This document shows, piece after piece, positions 55,405 through 64,000 of a DNA stretch of 64,000 nt; position 1 is the stretch's first letter, and every line of letters starts with the position of its first letter. Source of the stretch: Planctomycetota bacterium (GTDB lineage: Bacteria; Planctomycetota; UBA1135; GCA-002686595). The DNA is taken from positions 186,001 through 250,000 of the forward strand of contig JAEUHY010000045.1 in the NCBI GenBank assembly GCA_016795325.1. Direction: 5' to 3'. The position numbers and the translations under genes were made by a program. Under the pieces are notes generated by a model. That model made no database searches, was not told where the DNA came from, and saw nothing but the letters and a program-made list of their open reading frames with translations.

Positions 55405-57833
55405 TCGCCGTTTGTGCGTGCGGGAACTTTGCGCACGCGGCGCGCGGGCGTGCGCCGGCCTTGCTGCAGACGGGGGAGAGCGCAGCGCCGCGCGAGGAGA
55501 CGGTTGACTGGGTGTCGGTCTTCTCGCGTGCTGGCCAGCTCGCCAACGAGCAGCGCTACGGAGAAGCCGGCGACCTTCTCGAAGAGGCGTTGGGCCGGAT
55601 CGCCGCGGTCGACGAACAGAGCATCGACGCTCGCAGGTTCTTGAGCGGGATGCTCGCGGCCCGCGGAGAGTCACGTCAGGCGCTCGCGCAGCTCGACCGC
55701 ACCGATCGCGACATCGCGGCGCTGCGCGTCGAAGCGCGAACGAACGCAGCGCTCCAAACCGCCGCGCTCGAGCTGGAGCTGAGTGTTGCACTGGAGCGCG
55801 GTCAGGTCCTGTGGCGCATGGGGCTGCTGGATCTTGCCTCGAGCGAACTGTCGCGCGCCAACGAGCTCGCGAAGTCGCTCGGGAGCCCGAAAGCTGCGGC
55901 GGATGCCGCCTTCTATTGCGCGAGCGTGAAGGCCCTGACTCAGGACTTCACCGGCGCGTTGGAGTTGCTCTCGGACGATTCGTTGCGCGCGCTCGACGAC
56001 GCAGGGCTTCAGGCCCAAGCGCTCGCGGTGCGCGGCTGGGCGCGCTCCGAGCTCCTGCGCGACTTCGGCGGCGACGACGCGGCGGCCAGAGCCGACCTCG
56101 AGGCCGCGCTCGAGCTGGGTCGCGCCGATCCGGCGGTTGTGTTCGCGGCCGAGCGCGACTTGTGCGACCTCGCCATTCGCGCGCGGCGCTTCGACGAAGC
56201 TCGTACGCGGCTCGCCCGCTTGGACGCGAGCACGGAGCGCTTGGCGAAGGTCGCGCTCGAGGGGGAGCTCCGTGAACGGCGCGTCAAGCAGGCGCGCTTG
56301 CGCTCCTGGCTCGCACGCGCGTCGGGTGCGCCGCGAGCGGACCTCGAAGCGGCCCTCACCGACATCCGCGCGGCGGTCGAAGCGACGCAGAGCTACTGGT
56401 CGCTCGCGCCCGAGCGGCCGGGCGGCATGGGGATGCTGCAGCTCGGGGATTGGCGCTGCGTCTTCACAGAGTTCGCCGCGTTGCTCCGCCAGCTCGCGCC
56501 CGAAGACAGCGCAGCCGCGCGCGAAGCGTTCGAAGCGTTGGCCCGCTTCCAATCGCTGGGTTCCCTAGCTCGCGCGCTCGGCGCCGCCGACGTCTCGTTG
56601 AGCGACGTGCGAGCAGCGCTGCTCCCCAGCGGCACATGCTTGTTGCTCTACTTGCCCGGACTCGAAGACACGCACATCTTCGGCGTCGACGGCGCGGAGT
56701 TCGTCCACGCCGTCTCCGGGTCTCACGAGCAGTTCCTCGAGGCGGTCCGGACGCTCGACGAGCTGGTGTCGCGCGCGCCCGAAGCCGGAGACGGCGGGGC
56801 GCGCGCGCGCGAGTTGGAGTCGTCGATCCGCGGGCTTTCGGAGCTGGCGTTCCCGCCGGAGATCAGGCGCCTCGTCGCTCGCTCGAGCACGGTTCTCGCG
56901 GTGGGCGTCGATTTGATCGGCGACGCGGCGCTCGAGGTCCTCGACTGCGGCGCAGCTGAACCGCTCGGGTGCGCGAAAGCCGTCGTGCGCCTGCCATCTT
57001 TGCCTGTGGGCGTTCTTCTGGCGCGCCAGGTCGAGCCCCGCGTGCAGTCAGAGTTCACGCTTGTCGCGGCGCCGCTCGTCGGACCGCGCGTCCGGGGCGA
57101 GTGGCCGGAGCTGCGTGAAATCCCCTGGTCGGACGAGCAGACCGAGCGTGTTGCGATCGGAGTCGACGACAGCGCGCGGCAGGTGTTCCTCGGCCCCGAG
57201 GCGACGCCTGAGGCGTTCTTCGCGGCGCTGCGGCCGGAAACGCGCGTGCTGTGCGTGGTCACGCACGGAGTGTTCGACGCCAAGCGCCGTCGTGACGGTG
57301 AGCGTCCCGCGTGTCTGGCTCTGGCGCCCGACGCGACGGGCGAGGAATTGGTCGCCTGCGCGCAGATCGAGAGCCGGCGCTCGCCGCCGCTCGTCGAACT
57401 GCTCGCTTGCGGCGCCGGGCGCGGACCGGCGCGCATGGGAGACGATCTCGGCGCGAACCTCGGCGGCGCGTTCTTTCTCGCAGGCGCGCGGACGGTGGTC
57501 CTGGGCCGCGCGGACATGAGCCAGCGCGCCACACTCGAAATGGCGTCTGCAGCTCGGCGCGAGATGGGTCGCGGCGCCAACGTCGCGGAAGCCTGGCGTC
57601 GCGCGCGCTCCGAGCTGCGCTCCGCCGCGCGCACGAGCGATCCGTACTACTGGGGCTCGATCACGGTCGTGGGATCGGCGCAGCCCTTCACGCCGGTCGT
57701 CGCGCCGATCGCGCCGAACGAGAGCACGCCGCACTGGATCTGGATCGCGGCGTGCTCGTTGGTGCTCGCGCTGCTCGGATGGCAGCTCGCGCGCTGGCGG
57801 CAGCGTGCTCAGAGATCGGCGGCTCCCAGATAG
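55332..57833 (+). CDS. TPR-CHAT protease, membrane attached
   Basis: 833 residues from the GTG at 55332, overlapping the anti-sigma gene by 73 bases; a TTG at 55347 is an alternative. The N-terminus (LRVLATSALVAVCACGNFAHA) is a signal sequence. Residues ~60-420 are TPR-like helical pairs (EAGDLLEEALG, SELSRANELAKSLG, ADLEAALELGRAD). The C-terminal ~330 residues are a CHAT caspase-like domain, with catalytic His in CVVTHGVFDA (His645) and Cys in VELLACGAGRG (Cys693), and KAW-like AEAWRRAR near the end. A final helix at ~801-823 (WIWIAACSLVLALLGWQLA) anchors it. It could cleave the anti-sigma factor or a downstream target. Confidence 0.85.
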   Translation: MARAQLRQRRQALGALRVLATSALVAVCACGNFAHAARGRAPALLQTGESAAPREETVDWVSVFSRAGQLANEQRYGEAGDLLEEALGRIAAVDEQSIDARRFLSGMLAARGESRQALAQLDRTDRDIAALRVEARTNAALQTAALELELSVALERGQVLWRMGLLDLASSELSRANELAKSLGSPKAAADAAFYCASVKALTQDFTGALELLSDDSLRALDDAGLQAQALAVRGWARSELLRDFGGDDAAARADLEAALELGRADPAVVFAAERDLCDLAIRARRFDEARTRLARLDASTERLAKVALEGELRERRVKQARLRSWLARASGAPRADLEAALTDIRAAVEATQSYWSLAPERPGGMGMLQLGDWRCVFTEFAALLRQLAPEDSAAAREAFEALARFQSLGSLARALGAADVSLSDVRAALLPSGTCLLLYLPGLEDTHIFGVDGAEFVHAVSGSHEQFLEAVRTLDELVSRAPEAGDGGARARELESSIRGLSELAFPPEIRRLVARSSTVLAVGVDLIGDAALEVLDCGAAEPLGCAKAVVRLPSLPVGVLLARQVEPRVQSEFTLVAAPLVGPRVRGEWPELREIPWSDEQTERVAIGVDDSARQVFLGPEATPEAFFAALRPETRVLCVVTHGVFDAKRRRDGERPACLALAPDATGEELVACAQIESRRSPPLVELLACGAGRGPARMGDDLGANLGGAFFLAGARTVVLGRADMSQRATLEMASAARREMGRGANVAEAWRRARSELRSAARTSDPYYWGSITVVGSAQPFTPVVAPIAPNESTPHWIWIAACSLVLALLGWQLARWRQRAQRSAAPR

Positions 57834-59782
57834 CCGGGCGCGCCCGATGGTTCAACCCTCTGAACCTCTGGGGTCTCCATGATGTGGCCGGCCCCCGGCG
57901 AGGGAAGGCGCGGGCGCCGCACGATGTAGATCGGCCCGGTCGTCGCGAGGAAGGTCCCCGTCGGCGCTTGCGGAGGCGGACACAGCGTTTCCAGCCCCGG
58001 ATTGCAGAGCAGGACTCCGCCATCGAGGATCAGCACTTCCTCACTTTGCATCGCCATGTCCACGGCGACGTAGCGCGAGCTGAACACCACCGGCGTCGTG
58101 GGGTCGATCGTGCTCATGGCCTTGATTTCAAGCCAGAGCACTTTGGCACTGCAGAACTTGCCGTCGGGCGTCGGAAGCGCGCCGAGCCGATTGCAGTCGA
58201 CGTAGACCTCGAGTCGAGTGTCCGCGGTCGAAGTGGGATCCCAGGCCGACGTGCGATCGATCGGAAAGTGATAGTCGTGCACCGCCTTGGCTTCGATCGC
58301 CGCGGATTCGTGGTTCTGCTGCCACACCGTCACCCCGATGGTGTTCGCGATCGACGGACAGCTGCTGGCGTTGAACTTCATCTGCAGCGTGTACTTCAGA
58401 TGCGGCGCGCCTCCCGGCGACGCCAACTCAGCCATTCCCGAGTAGATCTTGTTGGGTAGCGGCGTACAGGCGCTCGGCGGCTCTGTCAGCGGAAGAGCGG
58501 AGGCGGTCGGGCAGGCGTCGTACGGCTCGACGTCGGGCTTGGTTCCGGTGAACACGAGTAGAGCAAGATCCATCGTGGTCGCGGTCCCGGGCATGTACGA
58601 GGGCACGAGCGCATCGCAGCGACCATCTCCGTCGAGATCCGCCATGAGCGGAGCGCAGCGCGCCTGGCTGTCGGAAGTCGAGAGCAGAGTGCCGACGCCC
58701 CACTCGAGGGAAGGCAAGTCTTCTCCATCCATCACGATGCGTTCGATGCACGCATCGACATACGAGCCGGCGTTGACATCGAACGTCGGAAGCTCAGGAC
58801 GGCGGTTGCGGAAGTACAACGGCGCCTGCGTGCGGGCGGAGCCGACCAGGATGTCGGCGTGGCGGTCGCGATCCACGTCGCCGGACGCGAGGGACACGGG
58901 CTCGTCGATCGGAAGCACGTGCGGTCCGTCCAGCCCGAGCGCCGAACTGAGCGCGCTCAAGGTCGCCTCCGCGGCCGTGCGGTGGATCCATGCGAGACGA
59001 TCGATGTTCTGTCCGCGCAACACGGTCATCAGGCCGTTCGCGTCCGGCGCGTTCGGGAACGCGGCGATCAACGAGCCGCTCAGCGTGCGCACTTCGACGC
59101 CGGTGTGCGTGAGGATGGCCAGTTCGGGTTGACCGACGGTGTCCCAGCGCAGGACGTCCAAGGTGAGGATCGGCGACGTGCACGTGAACGTGGTGGTCGC
59201 GAGGTCGGCGCCCGTGGTCACGAGCACGCCCAGCCCGCTCGGGTTGACGCCGACGAAGTCCGTGACTCCATCCAGGTTGACGTCGGCCGCTCTGACGAGC
59301 GGCGCGTCGCGCCACTCCGAGCCGCCGAGCGCGTCGAACTCGAAGCGCGCCAGGTTGCTTGCCGCCGACGGAAGCAGGTAGCCCGCGCGCAACCCGAACG
59401 GGCCGGTGCAAACCACCGCCGAGCGTGTCATGCCTGCATAGCTTCCGCCGACGCCCGCAAGGTGCGGAGCGACGTCGAAGGCGAGCGCTTCGAGCGGCGC
59501 ACTCGTGAGCGGGTCCACGATGTACGTAGCGACGTCGCGGCCGATCACGGCGCCGACGTAGAGCAGACGGTGTACGCCGCTGCGCTCGGCGTCGAGCACG
59601 AGGTCGAACAGCCCGTCCGAGTCGAACTGCCCCACGCGCATCGAGTGCGGTCGCCACGGATCGCCGAGCACGAACCACGGGAACACGAAGGTTCCCTCGT
59701 GCTGCAGCGCGGCCGTCTGGGCCTGCAGAGAGTTCGCGCATCCAAGGCAGAGGAGCAGTGCTAGCGAGCGTGATTTGCGCAT
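57809..59782 (-). CDS. Secreted FG-GAP/VCBS repeat protein
   Basis: 657 residues from the ATG at 59782, with a signal peptide (RKSRSLALLLCLGCANSLQAQ; the Cys suggests a possible lipoprotein). Residues ~30-430 are beta-propeller repeats with calcium-type loops: GQFDSDGLFDLVLD, ADVNLDGVTDFVGV, GDVDRDRHADILVG and ADLDGDGRCDALVP. The C-terminal ~220 residues form a beta-rich domain of unknown type with several Cys. It is an integrin-like surface protein of unknown partner. Its 3' end overlaps the convergent CHAT gene by 25 bases. Confidence 0.83.
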   Translation of the reverse strand: MRKSRSLALLLCLGCANSLQAQTAALQHEGTFVFPWFVLGDPWRPHSMRVGQFDSDGLFDLVLDAERSGVHRLLYVGAVIGRDVATYIVDPLTSAPLEALAFDVAPHLAGVGGSYAGMTRSAVVCTGPFGLRAGYLLPSAASNLARFEFDALGGSEWRDAPLVRAADVNLDGVTDFVGVNPSGLGVLVTTGADLATTTFTCTSPILTLDVLRWDTVGQPELAILTHTGVEVRTLSGSLIAAFPNAPDANGLMTVLRGQNIDRLAWIHRTAAEATLSALSSALGLDGPHVLPIDEPVSLASGDVDRDRHADILVGSARTQAPLYFRNRRPELPTFDVNAGSYVDACIERIVMDGEDLPSLEWGVGTLLSTSDSQARCAPLMADLDGDGRCDALVPSYMPGTATTMDLALLVFTGTKPDVEPYDACPTASALPLTEPPSACTPLPNKIYSGMAELASPGGAPHLKYTLQMKFNASSCPSIANTIGVTVWQQNHESAAIEAKAVHDYHFPIDRTSAWDPTSTADTRLEVYVDCNRLGALPTPDGKFCSAKVLWLEIKAMSTIDPTTPVVFSSRYVAVDMAMQSEEVLILDGGVLLCNPGLETLCPPPQAPTGTFLATTGPIYIVRRPRLPSPGAGHIMETPEVQRVEPSGAPGYLGAADL

Positions 59783-60164
59783 GTGTGGCGATGGAACGTT
59801 GGAGGCAATCGGAGCAATGAGACCGGAGTCGCCGGCCGCCGCGCGATCGAAGTCCGACGCGCCCCGCAGGGCGGTCTTCATCGTAGTCGGGCGGTGCGCT
59901 CCTCGTCGGGCGCGGAGCGCCGCACAAAACGCGTGCGTGCTCTCCGGGCCCAGGTCGTCGCGAGATCTCCATCCGTCTCGAGAATCTCGGATTTTCTCTC
60001 CGTCCGCGGCGAAGTCTCTCCGCTGCGGCGCGCTGCCCGCTTCGCGCTCGCAGAGGGACTTTTGTGAGACACGCGCGGCGCCAGCGACGAACTGAGTCCG
60101 AACGGCGGCGCTGTGCCGACGTCACCCCTGGGCGGTTCGGTCTCTCACGAGTTGGAAGTTTCCC
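59783..60164. promoter_or_regulatory. Divergent promoter region, no gene
   Basis: 382 bases between the FG-GAP gene (minus) and the acylase gene (plus). I see no coding frame with family features and no clear hairpin or promoter consensus. A GGAAG ribosome-binding site precedes the acylase ATG at 60165. Confidence 0.4.
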
Positions 60165-62567
60165 ATGACGCACTCATCAAGCGGTGTACACGCGATTCAG
60201 CGCGCTCGAGCGGTCGCACGCTCGGTCCTGTTGGGCAGTTTGCTGGCGGCCTCGGCGTGGGCGGCCGGTCCGTCGGCTCGCGCAAGCAGCCTTCAAGCTG
60301 AGCAAGTCGACATCGTCCGCGACGCGCAACACGTCCCGCACATCTACGCGACCACAGCGCAAGGCGGCTTCTACGGCGTCGGCGCCGCCATGGCGGAAGA
60401 CCGACTGTTCCAGATGGAGTTCGTGCGTCGCACGATGCGTGGACGGCTCTCGGAAGTCTTCGACCCCGTGCTCTACGACCGCGCGTTGAAGATCGACAAG
60501 CGCGCTCGACTCGTCGGCTTCGGCCATCACGCCGACAACGTTGCGTTGGCCATTCCGGACATGGAGGTCCGCACGATCCTCGACGCGTTCTGCCGCGGAG
60601 TGAACGACACCGTGTCTGCTCCGGGCTTTGTGCTCCCGCCGATGTTCAATCAGCTCGGCCTCACGCAGTTCGACCCTTGGACGCCGGGCGATTGCTTGCT
60701 CACCTGGTACTACATCCAAGATCTCTTCGACAGCAGTTGGGGAACGGAGGCGGATGCTTACGGCGCGCCGTGTCCGACGCTCGCCAATCAGGTGATCGAT
60801 CCGACCGGCGCGACCGTTCAGTCGCCCTACGTGATTCCCTTGTGCATGGATGACCTGAGCAGCAAGCGGCGCCCCGTACCGACGTTCTGGGACGAGCTCG
60901 GTCGCAAGGCGAGCCACGGGGCGGTCTTGTCGGGCGGACGTTCGACGAGCAACGCGGCCGTACTGCTGGGCAAGCCGCAGATTCAGGTCTACCTGCCCAA
61001 TCTGTTCTACGAATACGCGGTCACCGGCGGCGCCTTCGACTCGCGCGGCGCGGGATTGGCGGGCATGCCGGGCGTGCTCGTCGGCTGGAATCGCAACGTC
61101 TCGTGGAGCGTGACCGCGATGGTCACGGACGGCGGCGACCTCTACAAGTTGCAGACGACGGGCGCGACGCCGGCGTACGACTACTACTTGGACGGCGTGC
61201 TCACGCCGATGACGAACCTGCGCGCCGAGACGATCCTCGTCAAGAACGCGGCGCCGGTCGTCGTGCGCTACCGCGAAACGGTGTGGGGGCCGCTTGTGAC
61301 GGGCGTGGTCGCCAGCGGGCCGACGAACCAGTACGCGTTGTGCCACCAGATGTTGAAGGACACGAACAAGCACACGCTGGAGGCGATGCTCGGCCTGATG
61401 AAGGCGACGGATTGGTGCACCGCGCGTGCGGCCATGGCGAAGTGGCGCGGGCCCGGCGTGAACCTGATCTACGGCGACAAGTTCGGGCACATCGGATACA
61501 CGGGACTGAGCGCGCTTCCGATTCGGCCGGCGAACGCGCAGTGCCCACTCACGCCCGGGGGCTATCCGCAGGATGGTTCGGTGAGCGCGTCGGCGTGGAC
61601 TGGCACGGTGCCGTTCTTCGATCAGCCGTGGGTGCTCGATCCGCCGCAGGGATTCCTCGTGACAGGCAACAACCTGGCGGCCGATCCCGCGACGATGCCC
61701 GGCAACATCCACTGGGGCGCGCCGGGCGACACGGTGCGTTCGTGGCGCTTGCGCGAACTCTTCGAGAACGCCTTGGCCGTGCCCGGGTCGAAGCTGACTC
61801 CCTCGCAGATGCTGGCGTTCGACACGGACTCCGTGGATCCGTCCATGCGCGTGTTCGCGCGCCTCGCCGATCAGATGCTCCAGAACGGCGCCTTCACGCC
61901 GGGCTCGAACGAGCATTCTGCGGCCGTGCTCTTGGCGACCTGGAATCAGGGCTTGCCGACGAGTCAGCACTATCAGTTGCTCTCGACGCATCCGCTGTTC
62001 GCGTTCCTGGACGCGTTGCATTCGAAGGTGGCGAGCTTCCGTCGAGACGCGCCGTTCATGCAGTCGCTCATCTCGACGTACGGCGGAGGCGAAGGCGGAC
62101 TGTGCCACTTCCTCAAGACGACCGAGACCAACCTCTCTGCGATGGCGACCGTGCCGGACGTGCTGAGCTGGGCCAAGAATCGTCTCGACACGGCCTGGAT
62201 CGACTATTCGACGCTCCCGCCGCCCTCGGCGAACATCAAGCTGAAGTTCTACGGCAATCTCGGAGGGTTCGGCCCCACGGGCTTCGATTCGCTCGATCCT
62301 TCCCAAGACGTGACCGTCGGACCGTTCCCCGGCCCGTTGAGCAACACGATCTGGTCTCAGGTCGGCGAGTCCTACAAGTTCCTCGCAACGATGCGTGTCG
62401 TCGACAATGCCAAGGCGATGTTGCCTCCGGGGGTCTCCGAAGATCCGAGTCACCCGTCGGCGTTCGCGCACCTGGGCGACTGGATCGCGGGCAACATGTA
62501 CGCCGCGCCGCTGTCGCGCACGCTGGTGCAGCCCACGGCCCTCTCGACGACGACGATCTTCTATTGA
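60165..62567 (+). CDS. Penicillin acylase family protein (Ntn hydrolase)
   Basis: 800 residues from an ATG with GGAAG upstream, and a signal peptide ending near PSARAS. The order of family blocks is recognisable: VDIVRDAQHVPHIYA, GFYGVGAAMAEDRLFQMEFVRR, the linker, then GGRSTSNAAVLLG, where autocatalytic cleavage should expose Ser262 (S-N context) or Ser260 as nucleophile. GMPGVLVGWNRNVSWSVT and DGGDLYKL follow, the usual post-nucleophile blocks. The normal D-P-H motif behind the nucleophile is replaced, so substrate handling may differ. These enzymes are exported amidases that cut N-acyl compounds such as penicillins or acyl-homoserine lactones. Confidence 0.88.
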   Translation: MTHSSSGVHAIQRARAVARSVLLGSLLAASAWAAGPSARASSLQAEQVDIVRDAQHVPHIYATTAQGGFYGVGAAMAEDRLFQMEFVRRTMRGRLSEVFDPVLYDRALKIDKRARLVGFGHHADNVALAIPDMEVRTILDAFCRGVNDTVSAPGFVLPPMFNQLGLTQFDPWTPGDCLLTWYYIQDLFDSSWGTEADAYGAPCPTLANQVIDPTGATVQSPYVIPLCMDDLSSKRRPVPTFWDELGRKASHGAVLSGGRSTSNAAVLLGKPQIQVYLPNLFYEYAVTGGAFDSRGAGLAGMPGVLVGWNRNVSWSVTAMVTDGGDLYKLQTTGATPAYDYYLDGVLTPMTNLRAETILVKNAAPVVVRYRETVWGPLVTGVVASGPTNQYALCHQMLKDTNKHTLEAMLGLMKATDWCTARAAMAKWRGPGVNLIYGDKFGHIGYTGLSALPIRPANAQCPLTPGGYPQDGSVSASAWTGTVPFFDQPWVLDPPQGFLVTGNNLAADPATMPGNIHWGAPGDTVRSWRLRELFENALAVPGSKLTPSQMLAFDTDSVDPSMRVFARLADQMLQNGAFTPGSNEHSAAVLLATWNQGLPTSQHYQLLSTHPLFAFLDALHSKVASFRRDAPFMQSLISTYGGGEGGLCHFLKTTETNLSAMATVPDVLSWAKNRLDTAWIDYSTLPPPSANIKLKFYGNLGGFGPTGFDSLDPSQDVTVGPFPGPLSNTIWSQVGESYKFLATMRVVDNAKAMLPPGVSEDPSHPSAFAHLGDWIAGNMYAAPLSRTLVQPTALSTTTIFY

Positions 62568-62593
62568 GAGTTTGAGTCGTCGCTGACGAACGG

Positions 62594-62627
62594 ACCCGCG
62601 CGTCGAGCACACGCTGGGCGCGCGGGT
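62594..62627 (+). terminator. Hairpin after the acylase gene
   Basis: A 9-bp GC-rich stem (62594-62602 with 62619-62627) starts 26 bases after the stop and is followed by a short run with T residues. Reasonable intrinsic terminator. Confidence 0.6.
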
Positions 62628-62730
62628 TCTCCGTTTGGATGCGCGCCGCCACATCCCTCGCGATCGTCGCGACTGAGCACTGGACGTGCACGTTGCGCTT
62701 GCGTGTGGCGCCGTGCTGCGCCTCGGAGGG

Positions 62731-62886
62731 CTGGTGTTCTGCTTGCGGAATCCGTCGATGCTGTCGCTGGAATTGGCGTTCCCAGCACGGCGCGAGGATT
62801 TCAGCCGATCTGCTCAGGTCGCCGAACCGGAACAACGTCGCCAGGGGCGGCGAGACCTTCGGCGAAATCCGGAAGCTGGCAACTAG
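62731..62886. repeat. Inverted-repeat element, family A copy 3
   Basis: 156 bp with ends CTGGTG...AACTAG that pair imperfectly. Compared with copies 1 and 2 it is inverted: its + strand aligns with their minus strand, sharing GGCGCGAGGATT and CAGGTCGCCGAACCGGA. It is more diverged than copies 1 and 2. It lies between the acylase and DUF6288-like genes, and the rest of that 508-base gap (62628-63075) shows no gene. Confidence 0.8.
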
Positions 62887-63075
62887 TGGCTCTTCCGCTC
62901 GAGCGGACTCTTGCGCGAACTTCTGGCGTTCGGCTCGCTCGCGCGCTCACCCGCTCCGGGTCCGTGCGAAGCCTCGCCAAGAACTCCTTCACCGTCGTCG
63001 GCCTCTTCTTCCTTGCATCCGCCTGATCTGCGCTTCGCCACGACCTCCCGCACGAACCAACGGGCGACCTCACCA

Positions 63076-64000
63076 TCAGCCGCCGCGTTTGCGGCCGGTG
63101 ACGAGCAGGTTGCGTTTGGGGATCGAGAAGATGAAGGCGGTCACGGCGCTGGCGCTCAGGCGTGAGTCGGCGCCGTAGCCCGCGTTGTCGCGGTTGGGCT
63201 GGTAGTAGAACGAGCCGTCGGTGCACTGCGAGAGCGTGAACCACCAACGGTTGGCGTCCATCAAGCTGCGGAAGTTCGCCGGGTCGATGTTCGCGGCGAG
63301 GGCCGCGTAGCCCATGCCCATGATCGGCGAGCCGTGCGTGTCCGGAAAGCTGAGCGGGTGTTCTCCGATCACGAGCGAGTGCTTGCGCGCGCGCGACTTG
63401 ATCGCCGTGTCGGGCCAGGGGTGCAGGTGCAGTGCGATGCCGGCCGCGCCCGTGCGGCCCATGTCGGCCCAATCCTTGTCGCCAGCGACGTCATCGGCGT
63501 ACCAGACGTAGCCGTTGGAGCCCGCGCCGCGCTCGAGGAACGCAGTGGCTGCGTCGAGTCGCTCGCGGTCGATCTTCACGCCGCAGTGGTGCATGAGGGC
63601 GAGCGTGAGCGCGCCTTGACCCGTGAGCATCGCGATGGGCCCGTAGCCCTCGAAGCCCTGGATATGGCCCCAGCCGCCACGCTGTTGAAGCGCGTTCTTC
63701 GGATAGCTGTCGGGGTGCGAGACCTTCGACTGCGGATTGACCTGGTCGAGCGACATGTACTGCGACGACATGAGGAAGTCGCGCACTTCCTCGAGCTCCT
63801 TGACGACCCACTCTTCACCCGTCGCAGCGTGGAACTCGCTGAGCACGATTCCGGCGGTCATGTAGCGCCAATTGATCAGGCTGTCTTCGTCGACGGCCTT
63901 GGTCGTGCGCGCGTGGTAGCGCGCGTTGCGTTCGGCGGCCGCGAGGTGCTCGCGCTTGCCGCTCGCGAGGAGCGCGAGCGGCGCAAAGGTGTCGGTCACC
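63076..64000 (-). CDS. DUF6288-like protein, C-terminal part (5' end outside window)
   Basis: At least 307 residues, running off the right edge; the true start lies beyond base 64000. The sequence RNARYHARTTKAV, then YPKNALQQRGGWGHIQGFEGYGP, GQGALTLALMHHCG, GSNGYVWYADDV, MGRTGAAGIALHL and SLMDANRWWFTLSQC follows the pattern of large secreted planctomycete proteins with an alpha/alpha-toroid (prenyltransferase/terpenoid cyclase-like) repeat fold. The Tyr/Trp/Gly-rich repeats fit that fold. Function unknown. Present to its normal C-terminus. Confidence 0.7.
   Translation of the reverse strand, partial: VTDTFAPLALLASGKREHLAAAERNARYHARTTKAVDEDSLINWRYMTAGIVLSEFHAATGEEWVVKELEEVRDFLMSSQYMSLDQVNPQSKVSHPDSYPKNALQQRGGWGHIQGFEGYGPIAMLTGQGALTLALMHHCGVKIDRERLDAATAFLERGAGSNGYVWYADDVAGDKDWADMGRTGAAGIALHLHPWPDTAIKSRARKHSLVIGEHPLSFPDTHGSPIMGMGYAALAANIDPANFRSLMDANRWWFTLSQCTDGSFYYQPNRDNAGYGADSRLSASAVTAFIFSIPKRNLLVTGRKRGG

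Noticed and set aside
1..64000. CRISPR arrays, tRNA, rRNA
   Set aside because: No regularly spaced direct repeats and no tRNA-like or rRNA-like sequences were seen on either strand.

Overview
The window is high-GC DNA, roughly two thirds G+C by eye, and carries no rRNA, tRNA or CRISPR array. Gene content points to a planctomycete-type bacterium, perhaps the Saltatorellus/Poly30 lineage. Supporting points are two secreted proteins sharing a Cys-rich C-terminal module that ends in NALEFVL-x-P, a GyrA with the GDTSGNYHPHG active-site neighbourhood, a DUF6288-like protein, an ECF sigma factor with a giant fused C-terminal domain, and a sigma/anti-sigma/CHAT operon. The assignment is inferred from protein features, not from a marker gene.

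From 1 to 29.6 kb the DNA is mostly chromosomal housekeeping: a lysophospholipid acyltransferase-like protein (DUF374), a DUF72 protein, an SGNH hydrolase, ClpS, cystathionine beta-synthase, a Rieske protein, RNase HIII, DapF, an M48 protease, an MBOAT/SGNH pair, a flavin reductase, GyrA, a YqeY-like protein, MurJ, a DUF4097 lipoprotein and a DUF3667 protein. It ends with the sigma factor fused to a membrane-anchored extracytoplasmic region. Several genes are joined by 4-base start/stop overlaps.

From 29.6 to 45 kb the content is more accessory. There is a SIR2-domain protein of defence type, a pirin, two secreted surface proteins, and a class II ribonucleotide reductase interrupted by an intein at its radical cysteine. 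A lower-GC island at 39.0-45.0 kb follows: an Mrr-like nuclease, a truncated GHKL ATPase, a STAND ATPase with TPR-like repeats, an IS21-like end remnant and a Phd/ParE-type toxin-antitoxin pair.

From 45 to 64 kb there are exported proteins: a class A beta-lactamase, a Tat-exported old yellow enzyme homologue, propeller and FG-GAP proteins and a penicillin acylase homologue. Among them lies the ECF sigma, anti-sigma and TPR-CHAT operon. Gene fragments and copies of a 155-165 bp inverted-repeat element lie between genes. The strongest candidates for new biology are the two unusual sigma systems, the SIR2 protein with an altered catalytic motif, the intein, and the repeat family that sits directly behind stop codons.
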